In this document: positions 1 to 8,178 of the stretch, one piece after another
Position numbering within the stretch: position 1 is the first letter of the stretch
How the letters are laid out: each line of letters begins with the position of its first letter
Assembly: GCA_964423615.1 (NCBI GenBank)
Contig: CAYRFQ010000013.1
Span: 62,001-126,000 of the forward strand
Source: CAYRFQ01 sp964423615
GTDB taxonomy: Bacteria; Planctomycetota; Planctomycetia; Gemmatales; Gemmataceae
Reading direction: 5' to 3'
DNA length: 64,000 nt
Notes under the pieces: model-generated
The model's database searches: none
Seen by the model: the letters and a program-made list of their open reading frames with translations, nothing else
What the model was told of the DNA's origin: nothing
Made by a program: the position numbers and the translations under genes

Positions 1-100
1 GAGCGGTTTCCGTTCGGGTTGGGCACAGTTCTCCCATCGAACGCCGCGGGAATCCCTTCCCAGTTGATTTGGCTGTGCCCAACCCGAACGGAAACCGCTC
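1..100. repeat. 100-nt hairpin repeat with 28-bp perfect terminal inverted repeats
   Basis: Bases 1-28 and 73-100 are exact reverse complements (28 bp), separated by 44 nt. The arm begins GAGCGGTTTCCGTTCGGGTT. Related arms occur at 8255-8280 and 30299-30326 (about 21-22 of 27-28 matching), so this is a dispersed family. It has no coding capacity. The size and structure fit a MITE-like element, but no target duplication can be judged because the element starts at base 1 of the window. Confidence 0.85.
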
Positions 101-224
101 TCATTCTTGGTACAATGGCGAGGTGTGGCCGGGCAAGGTTCTCCGCCCAGGTGTTGGAACACCGCAAGTTCCTTCGGACAAGGATGTGTATTCACCCCAT
201 TCTTGATTCCGAACAGGACAACTC

Positions 225-863
225 ATGACGCCCGAACCAGATACGTTCGTTACTCCATCTCGACAGCCCCTCCAGAAATGGGACCAAGATCTTGGCAGCC
301 CCAAAGAAGAGGTACGTTTCCATGCCTTCCAGAACCTCCTGGACGTCTCGGAAGAGTTTCGAACAGCGCCGGAAATGGCCACAATCCTGACGCTCCTGCA
401 GAGCGAAAAATCGGAAGACCATCTTCACGCTCAGGACCTGACGCGTAAGATCTTTGGCATATCCATCGACACCAAGGAAGGATTTGTAATGACACCCGAA
501 CCGACGACCGTCGTGCCAGCCACAGGTACCAGTCCCGAGTTCCGAAAAGTTTCAGACCAAATGACCAGGGCCCAAAGCCGGACTCATGGGCAATCCGCTG
601 AGCCAATGGATCTCTCCGACACACGTCCTCACCCTAAGGCTCCTGGTTGGGTCGATTGGGTCCAAGAATTTATAACCAACATGGGATCGATCATGGCCCT
701 GTTCCCGGCAGACCCAGCACCCTACCGACCTCGCTATCGGTTTGAAGAACCGTTGCGATGTGCCGAGACGACAGTCCAACGCATTGCCGAAACCGAAGCT
801 CTCCTCGAAAAACTCCTGGCCGACGAAGTCTCTTGTGGCAACGACAATGGAGCAGAGGATTAA
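225..863 (+). CDS. Hypothetical protein, 212 aa
   Basis: The ATG at 225 follows an AGGAC-type ribosome site by about 8 nt. The protein is hydrophilic, without signal peptide or membrane segment. Residues about 20-80 look helical and HEAT-like in composition, followed by a proline-rich middle and an acidic C-terminus. I recognise no family. The next gene starts about 5 nt after its stop, so the two are probably co-transcribed and may act together; function is unknown. It lies beyond the DGR on the opposite strand, and no link to the DGR can be shown. Confidence 0.6.
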   Translation: MTPEPDTFVTPSRQPLQKWDQDLGSPKEEVRFHAFQNLLDVSEEFRTAPEMATILTLLQSEKSEDHLHAQDLTRKIFGISIDTKEGFVMTPEPTTVVPATGTSPEFRKVSDQMTRAQSRTHGQSAEPMDLSDTRPHPKAPGWVDWVQEFITNMGSIMALFPADPAPYRPRYRFEEPLRCAETTVQRIAETEALLEKLLADEVSCGNDNGAED

Positions 864-867
864 ACGC

Positions 868-1320
868 ATGTCCGAGGAGCCGCGACAAGCCTTACCCATG
901 CTGTTCTCGGACGAAACCGTCCGGGCGTTAACCGAGACGTTGGGCAAACAAAAACTCGCCGAGATGGTCTTGGGTCAGTTGGAACTCCTCAAACAACGCC
1001 AAACCGAAGAGTTGGCCGTCGAGCGACAACGTCTCGAAATGCAGATGGCCACGAATGCTGCCGAAACGCAGATGCAGAAGGTCGAGAACGGTCGGCGATT
1101 TTGGGAACGGATAATGGCCCAGATCCTGGGCTTTTTGCTCGGCCTGAGTACCGTCATCTGCGGTTTGATTGCCGCCTTGTACGACAAGCAAATCACTGGG
1201 GCGTTCGTCGGAACGTCCGGCATCGCCGGTTTGGTTGCGGCCTTCATTGCTGGGCGGCCAAGATCAAATGACCCACCGAAGGTAGCTCAGCCGAAACAGC
1301 CCAATTCGAACAACTCTTGA
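868..1320 (+). CDS. DUF2335-like small membrane protein
   Basis: I chose the ATG at 868 because a GCAGAGG ribosome site lies 11 nt upstream; ATG 847 is an alternative that would overlap the preceding gene. The protein is about 150 aa. Residues about 25-75 are a charged, Glu/Gln-rich coiled-coil-like helix. Two hydrophobic segments follow (roughly residues 88-108 and 113-131) with a Gly-rich turn and an Ala/Gly motif, then a polar tail rich in Pro, Gln and Asn. This helix-plus-hairpin layout resembles DUF2335 predicted membrane proteins. The family call is by eye and moderate. It is probably an operon partner of the 225-863 gene. Confidence 0.55.
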   Translation: MSEEPRQALPMLFSDETVRALTETLGKQKLAEMVLGQLELLKQRQTEELAVERQRLEMQMATNAAETQMQKVENGRRFWERIMAQILGFLLGLSTVICGLIAALYDKQITGAFVGTSGIAGLVAAFIAGRPRSNDPPKVAQPKQPNSNNS

Positions 1321-2440
1321 GATCAGGGCGGTCAGGCACAAGAAGCACATTTCCCCGCCCTGTCCTTTCCAGCGAACAACTTTGCAAGGTGAGTTGTCTG
1401 CGATAGTGTTGCCTGACTAACTTTATGCGACGCTATTTCCTATCACACTTTGTCGACACGGCACAAACCAATTCATGACATACTTTGAGAACCACGAACG
1501 AACAACGCAACAACTTGAGCGTCGCAACTCGCAACTTCATAGAGAACTTGCTTGAATGATTGTTGACTGTTGACACAGTGCAGTTTTTGGAATCGTGATC
1601 CAGCGCCACGAACGTCGTCAATGGAGACATAAGTGACGTGTGAGGCTCCGGCTGAGTTCCTCTGTGGCACGTGTGATGAAGAACCGACCCGAACGATCCG
1701 GAACGCGACGTGCAGGTCGTCTCGGGTGCCGTCGCAACAGGGTTCTCCAAAATTCTCAACAATTTGGGAAAACCGCTTGGAACAGGCCAAGATTTCTACA
1801 CCTTGAATTTGGCTACAAATGCGATCGAAATTCGGTACGCCACAGTTACTCGAAGAAGAGCGAATCCAAAGTCTGCGAGGCTCTGCCCAAAGCAACTTTG
1901 GGCAACCAGTTCCCTCCAACCCGATTATTGAGGTGGTTGGAGGGGGAGGAGGTCTTGAAAAGATTCACTCAGGGCTTGGAGTTGTTGGTCGTTTTGTTGG
2001 GTTGGGCTTTGGCCGGTGGATTGTTTGGACGTGGAAGTGGTGGCTGAGGTGTCGAGTTGGTTACTCAGAACGAGTTTCTTTTGTTGTTTGTTCGAGCAAG
2101 GTTGTTTCCAATGTGGTGGCTGTTTGGGATTTTCCATAACAGACATCTCGTGCACAACAAATGAAACAAGACTCGGTAGCGTTAGCCGTTATTCTAAGGA
2201 TCAAACAGGACCAACCAACCCCGTTGGCCCTTGCAGGCGGCTCCGAGAGGTTCTGACGCGTGCAAGCGATACAAGCGGGGAACTCCACTGGGGATGCCTC
2301 AAAAGCCAACAGAACGTGAGGTCGCCCTGCCTCGTTTACATACTCAATCTCTTCCATTACCCTTCTTGAAGCGAAAACGCAAATCGACACCTATCAAGTT
2401 CACCTGGGACAAGACAGAGAGATGGATGTGGCGACAGGTT
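1321..2440. other. Gene-poor region with hairpins
   Basis: About 1.1 kb without a convincing gene on either strand. Open frames here are short, Cys/Ser-rich and unlike known proteins. The best candidate is a 98-codon minus-strand frame, ATG at 2357 to 2061, with an AAGAAGG ribosome-like site; it matches no family I know. Two strong hairpins sit at 1884-1944. The region lies just downstream of the DGR reverse transcriptase. Confidence 0.5.
1884..1944. repeat. Two adjacent palindromes
   Basis: 1884-1904 is TGCCCAAAG-CAA-CTTTGGGCA, a perfect 9-bp stem with a 3-nt loop. 1912-1921 and 1935-1944 form a second perfect 10-bp stem (CCCTCCAACC / GGTTGGAGGG). There is no T-tract after either, so they are not typical intrinsic terminators. 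Confidence 0.7.
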
Positions 2441-3421
2441 CTATCTAAACTCATGTGAACGCTTCTCCACGAACACCAGCCGGCGAGAGTTCGACACTGA
2501 AGATTGTCTCTTCTTTGTTTCTGACAAAGGCTGAATGCAGAACCGTTGTCGAAACCACTCCCCACGCAGTCGCCGAACGAGACGCTTCGTGTTGGCTTGT
2601 CGTGCATGTCCCAACCAACTTGTCAGACGACACCTTATCTCTTTGCCGTCGATTTGACCCAGAGCGAGAGCCTTTTTCAGCCACCTCATCCGACGCCGAA
2701 ATTGCCGGACATTCGTTTTCGGAAGCAAGCGATGAGTTGACCAAATGCGATAACCAACAAACCGCAAGCCATGTCGGACCGGCACGACAGATTGTCGCCG
2801 TTGATGAAGACGTAACTGGCTTTCTGCAAGTTTTGCTGCCAGCGTTTTCTTCATGCTCTGGAGTTTGGAGCGGTCCTCATCGAGCAAGATAAAATCGTCG
2901 CAATAGCGGACATAGCCGCCAACTCGCCAGTGACTCGTTACCGTGTGGTCCAAACAAGAGAGATACCAATTCGCAAACCACTGGCTCGTCAGGTTGCCAA
3001 TGGGCAATCCCTTACGTCGTTCCACTGGCGTGAACACATCGTCTCCAGGAAACAACTCACAGATCGGCTCTTGTTCATTACTGCTGTCTACAATCTGATC
3101 CATCAACCACAGAAGTTGTTGATCCTTGATCCGTTGGCGGAATAAGGCTTTCAGAATCTCGTGGTCGATGCTGGGAAAGAATTTGCGGATGTCGCAAACC
3201 AAGGCATACGAGCAGCGACGCATCATCTTTTGCAGGTGATCGGCAGCAGCATGCGTGCCTTTGCCCTTGCGACAAGCGTAACTGTGTGGATGGAAGTGTC
3301 GCTCCAGGATGGGTTCCAAGACGTTCATCAAGGCGTGATGAATCACTCGATCTCGATATGGAGCCGCCGAAATGAGCCGCAGACAGAGAATAATCAACCA
3401 CGGATTACACAAATTACACAA
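2441..3421 (-). CDS. Diversity-generating retroelement reverse transcriptase, N-terminally truncated
   Basis: Would copy the template-repeat RNA into mutated cDNA for transfer to the target gene's variable repeat. Visible motifs: DRVIHHAL and SYACRKGKGTH of the fingers, DIRKFFPSID around residue 77 (motif A aspartate), GLPIGNLTSQ at 138-147 (the SQ signature of DGR enzymes, where group II introns have QGG...SP), catalytic YCDD at 173-176, and FVGYRIW near 221-227 followed by a basic thumb. The frame opens with TTG at 3421 (TTG 3412 and 3403 are alternatives) and has no ATG before the conserved region. Compared with Bordetella phage Brt, about 70 N-terminal residues are missing. The first codons lie inside an interspersed repeat (3396-3424), as if insertion or deletion replaced the original 5' end. 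Activity is therefore doubtful, though all catalytic residues seen are intact. Confidence 0.88.
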   Translation of the reverse strand: MCNLCNPWLIILCLRLISAAPYRDRVIHHALMNVLEPILERHFHPHSYACRKGKGTHAAADHLQKMMRRCSYALVCDIRKFFPSIDHEILKALFRQRIKDQQLLWLMDQIVDSSNEQEPICELFPGDDVFTPVERRKGLPIGNLTSQWFANWYLSCLDHTVTSHWRVGGYVRYCDDFILLDEDRSKLQSMKKTLAAKLAESQLRLHQRRQSVVPVRHGLRFVGYRIWSTHRLLPKTNVRQFRRRMRWLKKALALGQIDGKEIRCRLTSWLGHARQANTKRLVRRLRGEWFRQRFCIQPLSETKKRQSSVSNSRRLVFVEKRSHEFR

Positions 3422-3508
3422 ATTGGAAACAGATAGAACTGGGGAGTTATAGCCCCTTCTATAATTTTTCGTTGAATTTATCTGTGTTCATCTGTGTTAT
3501 CTGTGGTT
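3396..3508. repeat. Inverted pair of ACCACRGAT-ACACA interspersed repeats
   Basis: 3396-3424 reads AACCACGGATTACACAAATT and onward; 3476-3508 is the opposite orientation of a related repeat (AACCACAGATAACACAGATG on the minus strand). They flank about 50 nt that includes a small GGGG/CCCC stem. The left arm forms the first codons of the truncated reverse-transcriptase frame. Repeats of this sequence type are common between genes in several bacterial groups. Here they coincide with the loss of the RT N-terminus. Confidence 0.7.
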
Positions 3509-3690
3509 TATTCTTTCGTTTATTCTTGAATGTTGACGACGATAACCAGGATCGCCAACGCCGGATCAGGGTCAGGACTTCCAACACCACGCCCGACATA
3601 TCCTTGGACATGTCAGTTCTGGGTGGGAGCAGGCAAAGCAATGACTGCGTGGAAAGCCCCCTAGAGGAGCGAACCACAAACCCTTGGAAG

Positions 3691-3816
3691 TGCAGGCAGA
3701 AAGCGACCCGGCAGCCGTTGTTGTTGTTGCGGTTATCGGGATTGTTCCTGTTACGGTTCGCCACGCGACAGTTCGCTGGATTATTGTTCCAGGAGCCGCC
3801 ACGCAGGACACGACTG
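3691..3816 (-). repeat. DGR template repeat (TR)
   Basis: On the minus strand this 126-nt segment matches the last 120 nt of the kinase/FGE gene. Shared blocks are 3789-3816 with 4178-4205 (28 identical nt) and 3699-3716 with 4094-4111 (18 identical nt, GC-rich, the expected position of the homing-initiation site). Between them the TR is full of AAC/AAT codons. Codon by codon, 18 of 21 substitutions relative to the VR fall on TR adenines, which is the hallmark of DGR mutagenesis. The TR also carries two extra AAC triplets in a run of four. It sits between target and RT, the classic order. Confidence 0.9.
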
Positions 3817-3917
3817 AACGACCCTGCCCCTTGATTTCCATTATCGGTTTGCCGCTACCAATCCCTACGGCTTGACCACGATTTTGCCATAAATCGTTTG
3901 CCAGAATACGATTACGC

Positions 3918-3945
3918 TTGCATCTCACTCTCCATATGTTATAAT
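3918..3945 (+). promoter_or_regulatory. Possible sigma70-type promoter
   Basis: TTGCAT (3918-3923), 16-nt spacer, TATAAT (3940-3945), pointing right towards the VR and antisense to the TR and target. The stretch is AT-rich, so this may be chance. No gene follows on this strand. If active, it would make RNA antisense to the variable end of the target gene. Confidence 0.25.
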
Positions 3946-4081
3946 TAAGAGTGTGAATAGAAGAAATGTGTCATTTTGGAATTTCGTGCCGTGCGCCTCG
4001 CTACGCTCTGCGGAAAGGGAAAACAAAAGAATAAAAAACAAAGAAGATAAAAGAATAAAAGGATAGAAAATATAGTGTAAA

Positions 4082-7000
4082 TTAGTCCAGGCGGAAAGCG
4101 ACCCGGCAGCCGCCGCTGCGGATAACGGGAAAGTCCCCGCCCCGGCACGCCGAGCGACAGTGCGCAGGAAGATTGCTCCAGGAGCCGCCACGCAGGACAC
4201 GACTGTTTCCGTTTTGCGCACCTTGCGGGTCTTTAATGTCTTTATTTGGGTAATCGCCATACCAATCTTGGCACCATTCAAAAACGTTGCCGTGCATGTC
4301 GTATAGTCCCCAGGCATTTGGGGCAAGTTGTTGGGCTGGGTGAGTTTGCTTGTTGCTATTTCCTGAACCGTAACCATACCAACCTACCCGTTTCAACGCT
4401 TCGACTCCGTTGCCGGAGTGATACTCTGTTGTTGTCCCAGCACGACAGGCGTACTCCCATTGGGCTTCGGTCAACAGGGTGTATTTTCCGGACTTTGTAA
4501 TGCCAAGCTCAGACTGGTCTTTGTGCGAGCCATTGAGCTTTCCAACAAACTCCTTGCAAACATTCCATGACACAGAATCCACTGGGTTGTTGTCGCCCTT
4601 GAAGTTGCTATTATTTTCATTCATGACCGCTCGCCACTGTGCTTGAGTGACTTCGGTGACGGATACATAGAACCCCTTCGTCAAGGTCACTTTGTGTTGT
4701 GTTTCTTTGTCAACTCGTCCTATCTCGCTGACAGGGCTTCCCATCACGAAGCTTCCGGGAGGAATGAAGGCGAATTTCATGCCCAACTTGTTTGTTGTGA
4801 AGACGGGAACGCCGTAATGATCTGCCCAACGTTTTTTGTAGTCTTTGGCTTGAGATTCCGAAAGTGGGAACGAAAGCAAGTTGGGTGGACCCGACTTACC
4901 TGAAGGATTGGGGGCGACGGTTGGCTCCTTCCTCTCTGGACGGGTATCTTTCTTGTTTTTGGCGAAGCGCTGATCCTTGCCGCTGCCCCCAAATCCCGAA
5001 AACATCAGGCCAGCACAACTCACCACAACCAGCACCAACAGAAACACCAAACCACCGATCAGTTTCCAAGGAATTGTGGGTAACGAGAGCCGGTCGGGTT
5101 TCGATGGTGGAGGTTCCGCTGGATTGCGTTGTCGCCAGTGTTCTTTGACTTGATCTCGAATTCGTTGGTAGCTCTCCAATGAGATGCCAAATTCTTTGCA
5201 GAGTTGCTTCACAGCTTCTTTGTCCTGCTCACTTGGCTTTCCGTGAGTACGGTCAAGTATCTCTCGAAGTAAAAATTCCCCTTTCGCACGTCGCTGTTCC
5301 TCTTGTTGTTTTCGGAAAAACTCTTGTTGAGCCAGTTTTAGCTCCTGGTCTACCGCCATTTCGTCCATTGGCCAAAACTGTGACCGTTTCAAAGACTCCA
5401 GTAAACCGAGCCAATCTTGGTGTGTCCATTGTCCTTGGTGGTGATTGACCCATTGCGATGGATGACCAGAACTTTTCCAGCGTTGGAGATTCTGTTGTTT
5501 CAACAATTCCAGTTCCGGGTCTTCCTCTTCCGTCCCCAGAGGAAGAGACTTGAGGACAGCCAGGACCTCCTCAAAGCTCTGCGGGCGCTGATTGGGGTCT
5601 TCCTTCGTGCATTGACCCAACAACTGAGCCAAATCTCTGGAGACCTCTAGCCACTGGTTCAGATCAGGCGAAAGCGTTTGAAACTTCGCAAAGCAGCATA
5701 CTTTGGCGAAGGAGTAAATGTCCGAACAGGGACCAACAGCTTCCTTTCGTTTCCCCATCTGTTCTGGTGGGGCGTAGTCATATGTACCGACAGCGCTTTC
5801 GCCTCGCAAAGTGCTGTTGTTCGAGCCAGCAACTACACTGGTCTCAATGATGCTTCGCCGCAGAGCTAATCCGAAATCGATAATTTTGACCTGCCAGCGG
5901 TTGCCTTCTTTGCGGACCAATAAATTCGCCGGTTTCAGATCACGATGCAGTACCCCTTGTTGGTGAGCAGCCTGCATTCCTTCGGCAATCTGAATGGCGA
6001 TGTTGACCGTATCTTGCTCAGACAACACGCCTCGTGGTGAAACGAATGCTTCCAACGTCACACCGGGAAAATATTCCATGACGATATAGGGGCGGCTCAT
6101 CTTGATTGAATCGGCATACCCCCAATCTTGAACGCCAATGATTGCTGAATGCTTGAGTTCCTTCAGAATCTCCGCTTCCTGGAAAACTTCGTTGACGCTG
6201 CGTTCCAGGTCATCCGCATGAAACGTTTTGACAACAACGTCTCTGCGGGCTTTGGTTCCATAGCACAAGACTGCCGCCCCAAAGCCACCTGCACCGAGAA
6301 TGCCCTTGGGTTGATAGAAATACAACGGGAAAGGGGAAAAGCGAGCCGGATCGAGGTCACAAGCTCGTCGAAGTTCTTCGAGTGCTTTGGTCCACTTTTT
6401 CGCCTCCAACGCAGAGCGATACGCATTGTAATGCGCTTCGGCCTTGGTCGAAGCCTCGGACACATTGTCCGCAACTGCATCGAAAGTGTGTGTGGCTCCC
6501 TTGAAATCGCCGCTGCCGTACTGAAGTTTGCCCAACTTGTTTAACAATTCGGGGAGTTGCTTCTGCTCTTCCGGAGATAGTTGGCGGAACTGAGCCAACA
6601 AGGCTTTGACCGCCAGTCGTTCATCTTCCCCTCGAATCGAGAAACCCTGTTCGACCTTGACTTCACCTTGAGACATGTTGTTCTTTGCCAGGAGTTGATC
6701 GACTTTTTCGGCAATGTCTTGGACCTTGTCTTCAATTCCCCCCAATCGCTCAATAATCACATCTACCTGACCGCCCAAGCTGCTAAACGCCAGGAAAATC
6801 CTTTCGAAAGACGCAGCATGGGAAGTGTGCAAACGTTGCAAGCTATCGTGCGTTAATCGGCGAGACAGGTCTGCGTTGGATTCAATTTCCCGACTGAAAA
6901 AAAACGAAAACGCAACGGCAACAAGCGGGGGGCCGCTCGGTGTCGGTTTTCGCAGGAGTTTTGCCAAATTGGGACAACTCGACGGTAAACTGCTAGCAAC

Positions 7001-7459
7001 TTGATCAACAGCACGTTTGGCACCATCAATCATGCCGTGAAAGTCAGTGTACTTGGCGAACGTGCCATTCTTGCTCGCCAATTGCTCGGCGGTCAGATTA
7101 TCGGCAGAGAGTAGACCAGCTTGTTTAGCCTTTTTCAGTTCAGTTAGGCATGCTTTGCGAAATTCCGGTGCCATTCTTGGTAACGAAGCCGCATTACCAT
7201 CTACAAATTGCTTGATTTGGGCGGCAATGCCTTTGCTATCTCTACTGGCAAAGAAGTTGTTGACGGAAGTGACAAATCCATCTCCCGCCAGCGCAATCGA
7301 AAAAGCCTGCCAAGTTCGGTTGTTGGCACGAGAGATGGCTTTTGGCAAAGCTTGACCGTGATCGACGAAATGCTTTCGCAGGAGGTCCACAGTCATATCA
7401 CCGGCGACGTTCCAAGTCAGGTCAAGTCCGTACTTCACGAGGGCGATCAAGGCAGGCAT
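4082..7459 (-). CDS. DGR target: Ser/Thr kinase with membrane segment and hypervariable FGE/C-type-lectin-fold domain
   Basis: An 1125-aa receptor-like kinase. Residues 1-260 are an unrecognised helical region with a coiled coil near 232-260; 295-375 are TPR-like helices. The Hanks kinase domain spans about 385-635: glycine loop GAGGFG near 389-394, lysine K411, HRDLKPAN at 505-512, DFG at 528-530. A charged linker follows, then one hydrophobic segment (about 798-820). The FGE-sulfatase domain (about 893-1125) shows PGSFVMGS, LLTEAQWEYACRAG, GLYDMHGNVFEW and RVLRGGSW. This fold serves as the binding scaffold in known DGR targets, and the last 40 residues (1086-1125) are the VR. The kinase would be cytoplasmic and the variable domain outside the membrane. 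Inference: a sensor whose ligand-binding surface is diversified. The nearest upstream gene (7589-8062) is co-oriented. Confidence 0.9.
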   Translation of the reverse strand: MPALIALVKYGLDLTWNVAGDMTVDLLRKHFVDHGQALPKAISRANNRTWQAFSIALAGDGFVTSVNNFFASRDSKGIAAQIKQFVDGNAASLPRMAPEFRKACLTELKKAKQAGLLSADNLTAEQLASKNGTFAKYTDFHGMIDGAKRAVDQVASSLPSSCPNLAKLLRKPTPSGPPLVAVAFSFFFSREIESNADLSRRLTHDSLQRLHTSHAASFERIFLAFSSLGGQVDVIIERLGGIEDKVQDIAEKVDQLLAKNNMSQGEVKVEQGFSIRGEDERLAVKALLAQFRQLSPEEQKQLPELLNKLGKLQYGSGDFKGATHTFDAVADNVSEASTKAEAHYNAYRSALEAKKWTKALEELRRACDLDPARFSPFPLYFYQPKGILGAGGFGAAVLCYGTKARRDVVVKTFHADDLERSVNEVFQEAEILKELKHSAIIGVQDWGYADSIKMSRPYIVMEYFPGVTLEAFVSPRGVLSEQDTVNIAIQIAEGMQAAHQQGVLHRDLKPANLLVRKEGNRWQVKIIDFGLALRRSIIETSVVAGSNNSTLRGESAVGTYDYAPPEQMGKRKEAVGPCSDIYSFAKVCCFAKFQTLSPDLNQWLEVSRDLAQLLGQCTKEDPNQRPQSFEEVLAVLKSLPLGTEEEDPELELLKQQNLQRWKSSGHPSQWVNHHQGQWTHQDWLGLLESLKRSQFWPMDEMAVDQELKLAQQEFFRKQQEEQRRAKGEFLLREILDRTHGKPSEQDKEAVKQLCKEFGISLESYQRIRDQVKEHWRQRNPAEPPPSKPDRLSLPTIPWKLIGGLVFLLVLVVVSCAGLMFSGFGGSGKDQRFAKNKKDTRPERKEPTVAPNPSGKSGPPNLLSFPLSESQAKDYKKRWADHYGVPVFTTNKLGMKFAFIPPGSFVMGSPVSEIGRVDKETQHKVTLTKGFYVSVTEVTQAQWRAVMNENNSNFKGDNNPVDSVSWNVCKEFVGKLNGSHKDQSELGITKSGKYTLLTEAQWEYACRAGTTTEYHSGNGVEALKRVGWYGYGSGNSNKQTHPAQQLAPNAWGLYDMHGNVFEWCQDWYGDYPNKDIKDPQGAQNGNSRVLRGGSWSNLPAHCRSACRGGDFPVIRSGGCRVAFRLD
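4086..4205 (-). repeat. DGR variable repeat (VR)
   Basis: The 3' end of the kinase/FGE gene, encoding residues about 1086-1125. It aligns with the TR at 3691-3816 with identical blocks at both ends and a variable core of some 21 substitutions, 18 at TR adenines (A to G, C and T all seen). Three core differences are not at adenines: GTG to TCG counts two, CGT to CGG one. Two more mismatches lie beyond the homing block, where DGRs normally differ (VR 4087 and 4093). The VR is 6 nt shorter than the TR. No cruciform-type hairpin is evident just after the stop codon. Confidence 0.9.
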
Positions 7460-7588
7460 GATTGCGTCGCTCCAGAGAGTTTTGGGCAGTTTTAAACAAA
7501 GGGAGGCGTTTCGTGTTGTTATTCGTTTTGGCTTTGCATTTATTGTAAAAGGGAAAGAATTTTTTTCGACTGGAAGCCCTTTTCCGTA

Positions 7589-8062
7589 TCAGAGCCAACT
7601 TTTTAGAAAGAGGCAAACAGGAGAATCGCTGGAGTCACCTACTTCTTCGATTTGCGATCTTTGAATTTCAAAACTTCCGCCTTGGTGAATTGTGATACCA
7701 TACTTTGGTGCACCAACCCTAAGCAGCACGGAATCTCCATACTCAGGCATGAGGACGACCTCTGGCAGATTTTTAGCCCATTTTTTCACGGATTTGATGG
7801 AAGTCGAGCGATGGAGAGATCTTAACGACCGAGCAGTCCGATTATTGATTTTCCAGGCGATCTTGCCGTCGTGTGGGAAATCATCAAGCGTAGAATCTAG
7901 ATCAGCAAAGTTCGGGAGCGAGCGAACCTCTGCTATCTGGTTCACAACCCCAGAGCAAGTACGCATTTCCCACAATGTCCAACACCCGAGAATCAAAGCT
8001 ATCAACCCGCCCAACGCGAAGGCTCGAACGTTCTGTGATTTAATGAATCGTCGCCACAGCAT
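7589..8062 (-). CDS. Hypothetical single-pass membrane protein, 157 aa
   Basis: ATG at 8062. A short basic N-terminus precedes one hydrophobic segment (about residues 14-31, ending CWTLW). The remaining roughly 125 residues would lie outside the cytoplasm; they are polar with alternating beta-like stretches in the C-terminal half. No family recognised. It is co-oriented with and 130 nt upstream of the DGR target kinase, so it could be transcribed with it. Whether it takes part in the DGR system cannot be told. Confidence 0.6.
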   Translation of the reverse strand: MLWRRFIKSQNVRAFALGGLIALILGCWTLWEMRTCSGVVNQIAEVRSLPNFADLDSTLDDFPHDGKIAWKINNRTARSLRSLHRSTSIKSVKKWAKNLPEVVLMPEYGDSVLLRVGAPKYGITIHQGGSFEIQRSQIEEVGDSSDSPVCLFLKSWL

Positions 8063-8178
8063 GTCTGTTCCCCCAAATTTCGGCTGTCTCTATTCACAGC
8101 CGAGAGAAGCTTGTCCACGGACCATTGCAATTAAGACCGATCAACTCCAACTACGAACATTTCAAACCGAAAAGTTAT

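Noticed and set aside
1473..1919. 148-codon minus-strand frame
   Set aside because: No ribosome site, Cys/Ser-rich composition and no recognisable family; the region carries hairpins instead.
2441..3421. Group II intron or retron reverse transcriptase
   Set aside because: The motif is GLPIGNLTSQ rather than QGG...SP, there is no maturase X/HNH domain, no intron boundaries and no msr/msd; an A-rich TR and matching VR are adjacent.
3572..3928. Coding frame through the template repeat
   Set aside because: The open frame arises from TR homology to the FGE gene in a shifted frame; no start signal or independent family supports it.
4082..4500. Sulfatase-activating role for the FGE domain
   Set aside because: The C-terminal part is a hypervariable VR and no sulfatase gene is nearby; a binding scaffold is more likely than a conserved catalytic enzyme.
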